A stretch of DNA of 13,163 nucleotides, taken from Candidatus Moraniibacteriota bacterium. GTDB taxonomy: Bacteria > Patescibacteriota > Minisyncoccia > Moranbacterales > UBA9337. The stretch covers positions 21,405 through 34,567 of the forward strand of contig DNVQ01000058.1 in assembly GCA_003507475.1 (NCBI GenBank). The letters run 5' to 3'. Both the position numbers and the translations under genes were made by a program. The notes under the pieces are model-generated. The model saw only the letters and a program-made list of their open reading frames with translations. It searched no databases and was not told the DNA's origin. Every line of letters begins with the position of its first letter. The first letter of the stretch is position 1. Shown one piece after another: positions 6,161 to 12,887 of the stretch.

Positions 6161-6190
6161 TTGACTTGATGTTTAGAAATATGTTAAGAT
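6161..6190 (+). promoter_or_regulatory. Sigma-70-type promoter of the 6221 gene
   Basis: TTGACT (6161-6166), an 18-nt spacer and TAAGAT (6185-6190) preceded by TG (6182-6183) form a good promoter with extended -10. Transcription would start around 6197. That is downstream of the possible TTG start at 6194, so the ATG at 6221 is the more likely start, with a leader of about 24 nt. Confidence 0.62.
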
Positions 6191-6220
6191 ATTTTGGATA
6201 ATAACTTACATTTTGTTTTA

Positions 6221-7324
6221 ATGAATAAAAAATTCAAAGAAAAGAAGAGCTCCAATAAAAATTTTTCAAAAAAAACTACTAATAAAGAAATAAAGGCCAA
6301 AAAGCCCAAGCTTAACTCTCGTCAACTTGTTTCAAATTTCAGTAAATTAAATAAATCTTTTTTAAATCGAATAACTTGTAGAACTAACTTAAAAAGAGAT
6401 ATATCCATTATTTTATCAGCTATTTTTATAATAGCCTTTTTTTTGGTTTTGGGACAATATATCGCCTCAATTGATGCGCAAGTTAAAAATAAGGAACTGA
6501 CTGCTTCTTATAATGAAAAGCTTTTTGATCAGTTCGAAGATGAGAATGCTAAAAATATTGAAATTATTCAAGATGCGTTGGATACCAGCCAGTGGAAAGA
6601 ATACCAAAGTCCTTGGTACGGATTTAAGATAAAATATTCTCAGAATTGGAAAGCTCCTGTAGTTCGACCTTATTCTCGTTTTTCTTCCGCGATTTATAGA
6701 GTTTCTTTCTTGCCTAATGATAAAGAAAGTAAAAGTAGTATCGTTGGTTTTGATGTGGCAATTTATGATATGTCCAAAACCAAGGAATTATTTCAGACGG
6801 ATGAATTTCCCAAACTAAAAGACCCTGCTTTGCAAGAATCTATTCAATGTAAAAATATCGAAGGGCATTTCCTGGAAACAGGCGATTACCCCGCAGAAGA
6901 GATTTACATTCCAGCGGCAGATGATTGTTATAAATCAGCTTTGTTTTTTAGCGTAGTGAGCGGACAATATATTTACAACATAGTTCCTAAAATAAAAGAA
7001 GGGACAATATTGGAAAATGATTTAATGGTGGAAGTAAGTGATAAATTGCCTGAATTTTTTGCGTCCGTATCATCTTTTGAAAATATAGAAATCGTAAGAC
7101 CCAAGCCTAAGGCGATTGCGCCCAAAATAACAGCTCCCAAGCCGGCTTCATATAAAATAGATCAGTTTGGCAGATTGGTTTGTGAGAAAAAAGACGATAA
7201 ACCATCTAAAAGCAACCAAGGAAAAGGCAAACATTTAGACATGGAATGTTGTCTTGACCCGGATGAATATCCAAATCCTCATTGCTACTATGACCCTGGT
7301 AAATATGGAAAATATCTTAAATAG
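6221..7324 (+). CDS. Membrane-anchored extracytoplasmic protein, Cys-rich C-terminal tail
   Basis: I do not recognise a named family. The 367-aa protein has a very basic cytoplasmic N terminus (about residues 1-58), one transmembrane helix (about 60-82, IILSAIFIIAFFLVLGQYI) and a large outside region. After a coiled or helical spacer comes WKEYQSPWYGFKIKYSQNW (about 125-143), which resembles the opening of PsbP-like lipoprotein domains, with strand-rich sequence up to about 290. A Pro/Lys linker (RPKPKAIAPKITAPKP) leads to a short tail with a CC pair and a third Cys (343, 344, 355) in the context LDPDEYPNPHCYY. I chose ATG 6221 over TTG 6194 because the promoter's predicted start point lies after the TTG. 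Cysteines could be disulphide-bonded outside or bind metal. No partner gene is apparent. Confidence 0.7.
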   Translation: MNKKFKEKKSSNKNFSKKTTNKEIKAKKPKLNSRQLVSNFSKLNKSFLNRITCRTNLKRDISIILSAIFIIAFFLVLGQYIASIDAQVKNKELTASYNEKLFDQFEDENAKNIEIIQDALDTSQWKEYQSPWYGFKIKYSQNWKAPVVRPYSRFSSAIYRVSFLPNDKESKSSIVGFDVAIYDMSKTKELFQTDEFPKLKDPALQESIQCKNIEGHFLETGDYPAEEIYIPAADDCYKSALFFSVVSGQYIYNIVPKIKEGTILENDLMVEVSDKLPEFFASVSSFENIEIVRPKPKAIAPKITAPKPASYKIDQFGRLVCEKKDDKPSKSNQGKGKHLDMECCLDPDEYPNPHCYYDPGKYGKYLK

Positions 7325-7334
7325 AATAACGTTA

Positions 7335-7476
7335 TTTTTGGAATTTAGGATTTTTGGAATTTGAATATATGAAATGTCAAAATCCCAATTTCCAATATCA
7401 AATAAATAATTAAATGACCCAATGTATAAATTGTTTGTAAATTTGGATTTATGATTTTATTATAAATTTGACATTT
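7335..7476. repeat. AT-rich intergenic repeat with direct and inverted units
   Basis: TTTTTGGAATTT occurs twice with a 16-nt period (7335-7346, 7351-7362). Related, partly complementary words (AAATCCCAATTTCC) follow. AAATGTCAAA (7372-7381) is exactly complementary to TTTGACATTT (7467-7476), so the tract can fold back on itself. It fills most of the gap between the 6221 gene and scpA. No coding sequence is seen here. It looks like one copy of a dispersed palindromic repeat, which only the rest of the genome could confirm. Confidence 0.5.
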
Positions 7477-7569
7477 TAATTTCGATATTTATAAATGTAA
7501 TAATAAAATAATTTTTATTCACTTTATAAACCTTACAGACTTTATAAACTTTAGAAAATACTTCGCGGA

Positions 7570-7598
7570 TTGCTAAGTTCTTTAAAAAATAGTATTAT
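7570..7598 (+). promoter_or_regulatory. Probable scpA promoter, apparently leaderless
   Basis: TTGCTA (7570-7575) and TATTAT (7593-7598) are separated by exactly 17 nt. The predicted transcript start falls at about 7605, next to the scpA ATG at 7606. The -35 box contains the alternative TTG start at 7570, which would then not be transcribed. Confidence 0.5.
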
Positions 7599-7605
7599 AG
7601 ATACG

Positions 7606-8307
7606 ATGTATAGTGTAAAAATAGAACAATTTGAAGGTCCGTTGGATCTACTTTTGGAGCTGATAAACAAGGAGAAGATGGATATCACCAACATAAGCCT
7701 GGCTCAAATAGCTGATCAGTATTTAGATTACTTGGAAAAAAAGAAAGATATTAATCTTGTTAATCTGGCTGATTTTTTGACTGTGGCGGCTAGATTAATA
7801 TTAATAAAGTCTAAAGCTTTATTGCCTCTTTTAGATTTAAGCACTGAAGAGGAGGAAGAAATTTTTGATTTAGAAAAACAATTAGAAGAATACAAAAAAT
7901 TTAAATTAATAGCGCCTGAGATTGAAAAAATCTTTAATAGTAAAAATCAATCTTTTTCAAGAGATGATATAATTGAAATAGAGCCTCAATTTGCTCCACC
8001 CGAAGGAATAGGCGGCAATGAACTGGCTTCAATTTTTGAAGATATTTTGGGGCAAATTCCAGTTTTTGAAAAATTGGAAGAAGAGCGAATGATAAAAGTC
8101 ATTTCTCTAAAAGAACGAATTGACAGCTTAAAGGAAATGTTAAATAAGAAAGCGGAATTTACTTTTAGCGAGCTGGTGAAAAAAGGCGGAGATAAGGTAG
8201 AGGTGATAGTTTCTTTTTTGGCTATTTTAGAGATGGTTAAAAGAAGAATCGTAGTGGTTGAGCAGGGAGAAATTTTTTATGAAATTAAGTTAAAGAAAAA
8301 TACCTAA
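7606..8307 (+). CDS. scpA: Segregation and condensation protein A (kleisin)
   Basis: ScpA is the kleisin subunit that closes the Smc ring, helping to compact and separate the chromosome together with ScpB. The N-terminal domain has the hallmark FEGPLDLLLELI (residues 8-19) and then FLTVAARLILIKSKALLP (about 65-82), the helices that contact the Smc neck. A central acidic linker follows (STEEEEEIFDLEKQLEEYKKF). The C-terminal winged helix (about 185-228, VSFLAILEMVKRRIVVVEQ) binds the Smc head. At 233 aa it is a normal length. The frame extends back to a TTG at 7570, but ScpA proteins usually start just before the FEGPLDLLL motif, so I use ATG 7606; the promoter position agrees. scpB follows after 68 nt of repeat. 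No smc gene is in the window. Confidence 0.92.
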   Translation: MYSVKIEQFEGPLDLLLELINKEKMDITNISLAQIADQYLDYLEKKKDINLVNLADFLTVAARLILIKSKALLPLLDLSTEEEEEIFDLEKQLEEYKKFKLIAPEIEKIFNSKNQSFSRDDIIEIEPQFAPPEGIGGNELASIFEDILGQIPVFEKLEEERMIKVISLKERIDSLKEMLNKKAEFTFSELVKKGGDKVEVIVSFLAILEMVKRRIVVVEQGEIFYEIKLKKNT

Positions 8308-8308
8308 A

Positions 8309-8367
8309 ACCCGTCAGTCGTGACTGACAGGTTAAAAACCCTTTATTCATTCATGACCGACAGGTTC
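8309..8367. repeat. Inverted and direct GACTGAC repeat between scpA and scpB
   Basis: An 11-bp inverted repeat with one mismatch and a 2-nt centre (8309-8332, GTCAGTC-GT-GACTGAC core) can form a hairpin. Its right part, TCGTGACTGACAGGTTA (8318-8334), recurs as TCATGACCGACAGGTTC (8351-8367), 33 nt downstream and with three differences. There is no U-run after the hairpin on the + strand, so it does not look like a terminator between these genes. Confidence 0.6.
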
Positions 8368-8375
8368 AAAATAAT

Positions 8376-8939
8376 ATGGAAAAAGAAAAAACAAAATCAA
8401 TAATAGAAAGTATTTTGTTTGCTCGTGGCGAAGAAATCAGCCTTTCGCAGTTGGCAAAAATAATCGAAATAAAAAAAGAAGAAATTTTACCAATAGTTGA
8501 AGAATTAGTGGCGCAATACAGAGAAGAAAAAAGAGGTTTCTCAATTGTGAGAAATGGAGACAATATCCAAATGACGACTAATCCCCAAAACGCTGAATTT
8601 GTAGAAAAAACTATCAAGAAAAATCTTCAAGAGAGCATGAGCCGGACAGCTCTAGAGGTTCTGGCGATTGTTGCTTACCGTGGCCCTGTTTCAAGGGCAG
8701 ATATTGAAGCAATCAGGGGAGTTAATTCCAGTTTTACTTTGAGAAATTTATTAATGAGGGGTTTAATCGTAAAAGCCACTAACGAAAATGACCAGCGTGG
8801 TTATTTGTATAACATTTCTACAGAATTTATAAAAAAAATGGGAATGGAAAAAATAGCAGATTTGCCAAATTATGAGAGTTTATCGAAAGATGAACGCGTA
8901 GAATCAATTATTAATTTAAATGTCCAAAATCAATCATAG
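8376..8939 (+). CDS. scpB: Segregation and condensation protein B
   Basis: ScpB dimerises and binds the linker of ScpA in the Smc-ScpAB condensin. Two winged helices are seen: the N-terminal one (about residues 5-75, including KSIIESILFARGEEIS) and a second (about 88-160). The second contains the family signature SRTALEVLAIVAYRGPVSRADIEAIRGVNS with FTLRNLLMRGLI after it. The tail FIKKMGMEKIADLPNYE matches the usual FxxxFGxxxLxxLP ending. The usual GRPxxY pattern before this is altered here to QRGYLYNIS. At 187 aa the length is typical. It follows scpA after a short repeat and overlaps or abuts the carboxypeptidase gene, so scpA, scpB and that gene probably form one transcript. Confidence 0.92.
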   Translation: MEKEKTKSIIESILFARGEEISLSQLAKIIEIKKEEILPIVEELVAQYREEKRGFSIVRNGDNIQMTTNPQNAEFVEKTIKKNLQESMSRTALEVLAIVAYRGPVSRADIEAIRGVNSSFTLRNLLMRGLIVKATNENDQRGYLYNISTEFIKKMGMEKIADLPNYESLSKDERVESIINLNVQNQS

Positions 8940-9993
8940 TATGCTAAAAAAAATATTTTCAATAAAAATATTAGGAGGAATATTTTTTGTATTTTTTTGC
9001 GGATTTGTTTTTTACAAAGGTGCTTTTTTAATTGATAAATTATTAAAAGACGAAGAGTCGCAAAATGAAGAAAGTATGGCTCCAATGGTGAAGGGCGAGT
9101 CGGATGAAAAAGTGCTTCCATCGGAAGAGAATCTTCTTAATAAACATAGTTTCCCAGTTGCCTCTTATCTGCCTGTAAAAAAAGCACAAGCTTCTGAGTT
9201 GGATGTATTCAGGGCTCATTCTTCTGTAATTTTAGATGCCGATAGCGGAACGATTTTGCATTATGAAAATGGAAAAGAAGAGCGTCAAATTGCATCTTTA
9301 ACCAAAATAATGACAGCTGTGCTGGTGGTAGAAAAAATAAAAGATCTAGATAGGGAGGCGGTTACCATTGATGAAGAAGCAGTTTATGCTGATGGAACAA
9401 AGATTGGCTGTCCATCCTCAGGAAATTGCATCGGTACTCGTTTAAAGGTGGGAGAGGTAATTTCAGCTAGAGCACTTTTAAAGGCGATGCTCATGAATAG
9501 CGCCAATGATTCGGCTATTGCGCTTAGTAAGCATATTGGCGGAACTCAAGAAAACTTTGTCGAGATGATGAATGATAAGGCAAAAGAGTTGGGACTTAAA
9601 AATACTAATTTTTGCACTGCCTCCGGGCTGGAAATTGACGGAAGGGAATCAGAGTGTTATTCAAGTGCTTATGATATTGCTAGAATTGCCGCTTTTTCAA
9701 TGAAATACAAGGTGATTTGGGATACTTTTAAAATCAGAGATACGGTCGTGTATTCTATGGATGGAAAAATATCTCATGACATAATGAATACGAATCGTTT
9801 ATTGGATGAAATGCCTGAATGCTTGGGAACAAAAACCGGCTTTACTCCGCTGGCGGGCAAATCTTTGATGTTAGCTGCTCATGATAGCACTAAAAAACAT
9901 AAAATTATTGCAGTGGTTTTAAATGATCCATATATGTGGGAGGATATTAAGGAGATGACTCATTGGGCTTTTAATTCTTATGTTTGGCAGTAA
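8920..9993 (+). CDS. D-alanyl-D-alanine carboxypeptidase (S11, PBP5-like)
   Basis: Serine enzymes of this family remove the terminal D-Ala from peptidoglycan peptides outside the membrane. All three active-site motifs are present: S126-L-T-K129, S194-A-N196 and K305-T-G307. A hydrophobic segment (about residues 15-38) is a signal sequence or anchor, followed by an acidic linker (about 44-80) and the catalytic domain from about 95. A PBP5-type second domain and C-terminal amphipathic anchor are absent or very short; the protein ends soon after the catalytic domain, so the N-terminal helix is probably the anchor. An insertion with two cysteines (GCPSSGNC, 163-170) precedes the LKVGE segment. 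The ATG at 8941, 1 nt after the scpB stop (TAGT-ATG), is an equally plausible start; the 8920 start overlaps scpB by 20 nt. Confidence 0.88.
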   Translation: MSKINHSMLKKIFSIKILGGIFFVFFCGFVFYKGAFLIDKLLKDEESQNEESMAPMVKGESDEKVLPSEENLLNKHSFPVASYLPVKKAQASELDVFRAHSSVILDADSGTILHYENGKEERQIASLTKIMTAVLVVEKIKDLDREAVTIDEEAVYADGTKIGCPSSGNCIGTRLKVGEVISARALLKAMLMNSANDSAIALSKHIGGTQENFVEMMNDKAKELGLKNTNFCTASGLEIDGRESECYSSAYDIARIAAFSMKYKVIWDTFKIRDTVVYSMDGKISHDIMNTNRLLDEMPECLGTKTGFTPLAGKSLMLAAHDSTKKHKIIAVVLNDPYMWEDIKEMTHWAFNSYVWQ

Positions 9994-10029
9994 TTTTAAA
10001 TAAAATATTTTTAAATAATGATAATTTTA

Positions 10030-10062
10030 TTCACGGACACTGTGAACTGTGAACCGTGAACT
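10030..10062. repeat. Triple GTGAAC tandem repeat with inverted arm
   Basis: GTGAAC occurs three times at a 7-nt period (10042, 10049 and 10056). TTCACGG (10030-10036) is the exact complement of CCGTGAA (10054-10060), so a hairpin is possible. The tract lies 14 nt before murG. It has neither the U-run of a terminator nor promoter boxes, and is probably another short intergenic repeat. Confidence 0.55.
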
Positions 10063-10076
10063 AAAAACTAATTTGT

Positions 10077-11183
10077 ATGATAAGAATAGCTTTGACCGGA
10101 GGAGGAACGGGCGGACATATTTTTCCTTTGATTGCGGTAGTGGATAAAATAAGAGAAAAAAATAGTAGTGTAGAATTTTTGTATTTGGGATCGGGGGCTG
10201 ATTTGGAAAATAAAGTCATGAATGAAAATTCTATTAATGTTAAATATATCATGAGCGGAAAAATGAGAAGATATTTTTCGTTTCTTAATTTTTTGGACTT
10301 TTTAAAGTTGCCTATCGGTTTAATTCAGGCGCTTTGGCATCTTTTTTGGTATATGCCGGATGTTATTTTTTCCAAAGGGGGATATGTATCGGTTCCGGTG
10401 GCTTTTGCGGCTTGGCTTTATATGATTCCTATTTTAACTCACGAATCCGATGCTATGCCTGGCTTGGCTAATAAGATCATCGGTACGATGTCTCAAAGAA
10501 TTGCCATCTCTTATCCTAGTACCAGAAAATATTTTCCTGAAAGTAAAATTTTATTAACCGGTAATCCTGTTAGAGATGACATTGATAAGGGCGATAAAGA
10601 GGTTTTTATAAAAAAATTTGCCCTAACTCAATCTAGGCCGATTATTCTTATTTTGGGCGGAAGCCAAGGCGCCCAGAACGTTAATGTGGCAATTACGAAT
10701 ATTTTAGATGATTTAGTAAAAATTGCTCAAATTATTCATCAAACAGGAGCGGATAAATATGAACAAACTATAAAAATGGCCAGAAATGTTGGAATAAAAG
10801 AAGGGCGAGATGGCTATCATCCTGTGCCTTTTCTTGATATTTCCGATATGAAAAATGCTTTAAGCGCTGCGGATATTATTATAAGTAGGGCAGGGGCGAA
10901 CTCTATCTCAGAAATAGCTGCCAACGGGAAGCCTGCTATTTTAATTCCCTTGTCTACTGCCGCCAATAATCACCAAGGGATGAATGCTTATTTTTTGGCT
11001 GAAAAGGCCGGGGCAATAGTTTTGGAAGAGTCTAATATTGGCAGAAACATGCTGATTTCAAATATAGAAAAAATCCTCAATGATAACGAACTAAGAGAAA
11101 AATTATCAAAAAATATAAAAGAATTTTATCACGCGGATGCATCTGAAAAGATTGCGCAGGGTGTTCTTGATTTAGCTGGATAA
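10077..11183 (+). CDS. murG: UDP-GlcNAc:lipid I N-acetylglucosaminyltransferase MurG
   Basis: MurG adds GlcNAc to lipid I on the inner face of the membrane, making lipid II. The GT-B fold is clear. The N-domain has the glycine loop GGGTGGH (residues 8-14), and HESD (122-125) corresponds to the family's HExN lipid-I loop. GNPVR (162-166) follows. The C-domain has GGSQGAQ (194-200), HQTG (221-224), the UDP-GlcNAc motif SRAGANSISEIA (270-281) and HQGMNA (299-304). Hydrophobic/aromatic residues at about 66-118 (FSFLNFLDFLKLPIGLIQALWHLFW) fit the membrane-associating patch, though that patch is unusually hydrophobic here. At 368 aa it is of normal length. It lies between the carboxypeptidase and murC genes, as in dcw-type clusters. 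No promoter is obvious. Confidence 0.95.
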   Translation: MIRIALTGGGTGGHIFPLIAVVDKIREKNSSVEFLYLGSGADLENKVMNENSINVKYIMSGKMRRYFSFLNFLDFLKLPIGLIQALWHLFWYMPDVIFSKGGYVSVPVAFAAWLYMIPILTHESDAMPGLANKIIGTMSQRIAISYPSTRKYFPESKILLTGNPVRDDIDKGDKEVFIKKFALTQSRPIILILGGSQGAQNVNVAITNILDDLVKIAQIIHQTGADKYEQTIKMARNVGIKEGRDGYHPVPFLDISDMKNALSAADIIISRAGANSISEIAANGKPAILIPLSTAANNHQGMNAYFLAEKAGAIVLEESNIGRNMLISNIEKILNDNELREKLSKNIKEFYHADASEKIAQGVLDLAG

Positions 11184-11242
11184 GAAGTATATCATAGAAT
11201 ATAATAGTAACTCCTCACTGAATCTTATAAAAAAGCAGATAT

Positions 11243-11358
11243 GTCTTTGCGAGGAAGGTACTCCTGACGTGGCAATCCAGCAGGAGTATGTTTAATTGAG
11301 AGCTCTATCTTTCTGGACTGCCGCGCAATTTGAGAGTACTCAAATTACTCGCAGAGAC
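11243..11358. repeat. Mosaic inverted repeat, copy upstream of murC
   Basis: The terminal arms GTCTTTGCGAG (11243-11253) and CTCGCAGAGAC (11348-11358) pair over 11 bp with one G-U. Inside are TACTCCTG/CAGGAGTA (11259-11266, 11281-11288), GGCAATCCAG/CTGGACTGCC (11271-11280, 11313-11322, one mismatch) and AATTTGAG/CTCAAATT with an AGTA loop (11327-11346). The same modules recur after murC at 12888-13050. The murG-murC gap (244 nt) otherwise holds only the candidate -10 at 11397. Confidence 0.75.
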
Positions 11359-11396
11359 GGGAAAAAGATATGAAAGAAAGTTAGCGAAGAGTTACA

Positions 11397-11402
11397 TATA
11401 AT
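11397..11402 (+). promoter_or_regulatory. Candidate -10 box for murC
   Basis: A consensus TATAAT ends 25 nt before the murC ATG, giving a leader of about 19 nt. No recognisable -35 lies 17 nt upstream, and the region is AT-rich, so chance occurrence is possible. Confidence 0.35.
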
Positions 11403-11427
11403 TTTTGTTGTATAAATTTACAATATT

Positions 11428-12822
11428 ATGGAAAAGCAAAAAATTTATATAATAAGCATCGAGGGGGCTGGGACTTCAGCTCTGGCCGTAATATACAAAA
11501 ATTTAGGAAATTTTGTTATGGGCTCAGACGAAGGAGACCATTTTTATGGCGATGTTTTAAAAAGAAACGGCATCGATGTTTTTGATTCTTACAATGCAAA
11601 AAATGTTCCTAAAAATATAGATAAAGTCGTTTATTCAACTTGTGTAAAAGAAGATAATCCAGAGTTAAAAGAAGCCATTCAGCGAGGAATTCCCACCTTG
11701 AGTTATCCAGAAGCCTTGGCCGAAATATTTAATCAAAAAATGGGAATTGCTGTTTGTGGAACACACGGCAAAACTACCACTACAGCTATTTTGGCTACTG
11801 TCTTTAAAGAATTAGGATTAAAGCCCAGCGCTTTAGTGGGAAGCAAAGTGAAGGATTGGAAGGGTAATAGTTTGGCGGGAAGCGGAGATTATTTTATTAT
11901 TGAGGCGGACGAATATCAAAATAAGTTGAAAAGCTACAACCCTTGGGCTGTAATTTTAACCAGTGTTGATTATGATCATCCTGATTTTTATGAAACTTTT
12001 GATGATTATAAGCAGGCCTTTATTGATTTTGTAAAAAAAATACCGCGCCACGGTTTTTTGGTATATTGCAATGATGATAATGATGTAGTGAAGATTGCCA
12101 AAGAGGCTAGTTGCCAAAAAATCAGCTATGGATTTTCCCAGGGGAGTATGTGTAAAATTGAAAATTTTGAATTTCAAATCAATAATTTTCAAATTAACAA
12201 TAGTGTGGGACAATCATTTGAAGTTTTTTACAAAGATAAATCTTTGGAGAAATTTAAAATCGCTCTTCCTGGCAAACATAATGTGCTTAACGCCACCGCA
12301 GTAATTGCGCTTTGCCATAAATTTAATTTAAATAGCCTTAGAATAGCGGATGCTCTAAAAACCTTTCGAGGGACCGTAAGAAGATTTGAATATATCGGAG
12401 AGAATAAGGGAGCGATCTTAATTGATGATTATGCCCACCATCCGGAAGAAATAAAAACTACCCTAAAAACGGCACGAAATATTTTTCCGCAAAAAAATAT
12501 TATTACCATTTTTCATCCGCATTCATTTAGTCGAACAGAAGCGTTATTAACGGATTTTTCTCAGAGTTTCGAGAACTCTAATGAGGTTATAATTTTAGAT
12601 ATTTATGGAAGCGCACGAGAAGCTTCTGGTAATGTCAGCTCACGTGATTTGGTAAGGTTGATAAATAGATATGATCCTCAAAAATCCCAGTATATTCCTA
12701 CTATTGATGAGGCGCTCCAGGTTCTTAAGGAGAAAATAGGAGAAAATGATTTGGTTATTTCCATGGGAGCGGGTGATGTCTGGAGGGTAACACATGGACT
12801 TAAAAATAAATACAAAGCATAA
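11428..12822 (+). CDS. murC: UDP-N-acetylmuramate--L-alanine ligase (MurC-type Mur ligase)
   Basis: This ATP-dependent ligase attaches L-Ala to UDP-MurNAc in the cytoplasm. The N-terminal Rossmann domain is followed by the P-loop GTHGKTTTT (residues 111-119), IIEADEYQNK (157-166), and VDYDHPDFY (180-188). The C-domain has LPGKHNVLNA (280-289), the FRGTVRRFE segment, DDYAHHPEEI (333-342), HPHSFSRT (363-370) and GAGD (447-450), all typical of MurC. At 464 aa it has the usual length. The first glycine loop reads SIEGAGTS (10-17) rather than GIGGIGMS, losing two glycines. That makes the related Mpl ligase, which also joins L-Ala-containing peptides to UDP-MurNAc, a lesser alternative. Residues 243-258 form an unusual Asn/Phe/Gln/Ile-rich stretch that looks repeat-derived. 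It lies downstream of murG and is closed by a strong terminator. Confidence 0.88.
   Translation: MEKQKIYIISIEGAGTSALAVIYKNLGNFVMGSDEGDHFYGDVLKRNGIDVFDSYNAKNVPKNIDKVVYSTCVKEDNPELKEAIQRGIPTLSYPEALAEIFNQKMGIAVCGTHGKTTTTAILATVFKELGLKPSALVGSKVKDWKGNSLAGSGDYFIIEADEYQNKLKSYNPWAVILTSVDYDHPDFYETFDDYKQAFIDFVKKIPRHGFLVYCNDDNDVVKIAKEASCQKISYGFSQGSMCKIENFEFQINNFQINNSVGQSFEVFYKDKSLEKFKIALPGKHNVLNATAVIALCHKFNLNSLRIADALKTFRGTVRRFEYIGENKGAILIDDYAHHPEEIKTTLKTARNIFPQKNIITIFHPHSFSRTEALLTDFSQSFENSNEVIILDIYGSAREASGNVSSRDLVRLINRYDPQKSQYIPTIDEALQVLKEKIGENDLVISMGAGDVWRVTHGLKNKYKA
12154..12204. repeat. AT-rich repeat-like tract in frame inside murC
   Basis: TTGAAAATT (12158-12166) is exactly complementary to AATTTTCAA (12184-12192), and TTGAATTTCAA lies between them. 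It encodes KIENFEFQINNFQINN-type sequence (residues 243-258), a low-complexity stretch of a kind I associate with short palindromic repeats inserted into genes. Whether it was inserted or is native murC sequence cannot be settled from this copy alone. Confidence 0.4.
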
Positions 12823-12851
12823 AATATTTTCCTTTGTTGTTTCAATAAAGT

Positions 12852-12881
12852 AGAGACGTCTATATCAGTACGTCTCTTTTT
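12852..12881 (+). terminator. Strong intrinsic terminator after murC
   Basis: AGAGACGT (12852-12859) and ACGTCTCT (12870-12877) form a perfect 8-bp stem around a 10-nt loop. The T-run at 12877-12881 begins with the last stem base. It lies 29 nt after the murC stop, so it very likely ends this transcript. Confidence 0.85.
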
Positions 12882-12887
12882 ATTCGT

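Noticed and set aside
6194..6220. Upstream TTG start for the surface protein
   Set aside because: It precedes the predicted transcription start of a good promoter, and the ATG at 6221 begins a normal basic N terminus.
7570..7605. Upstream TTG start giving a 245-aa ScpA
   Set aside because: The extra 12 residues do not fit the family start, and the TTG falls in the likely -35 box.
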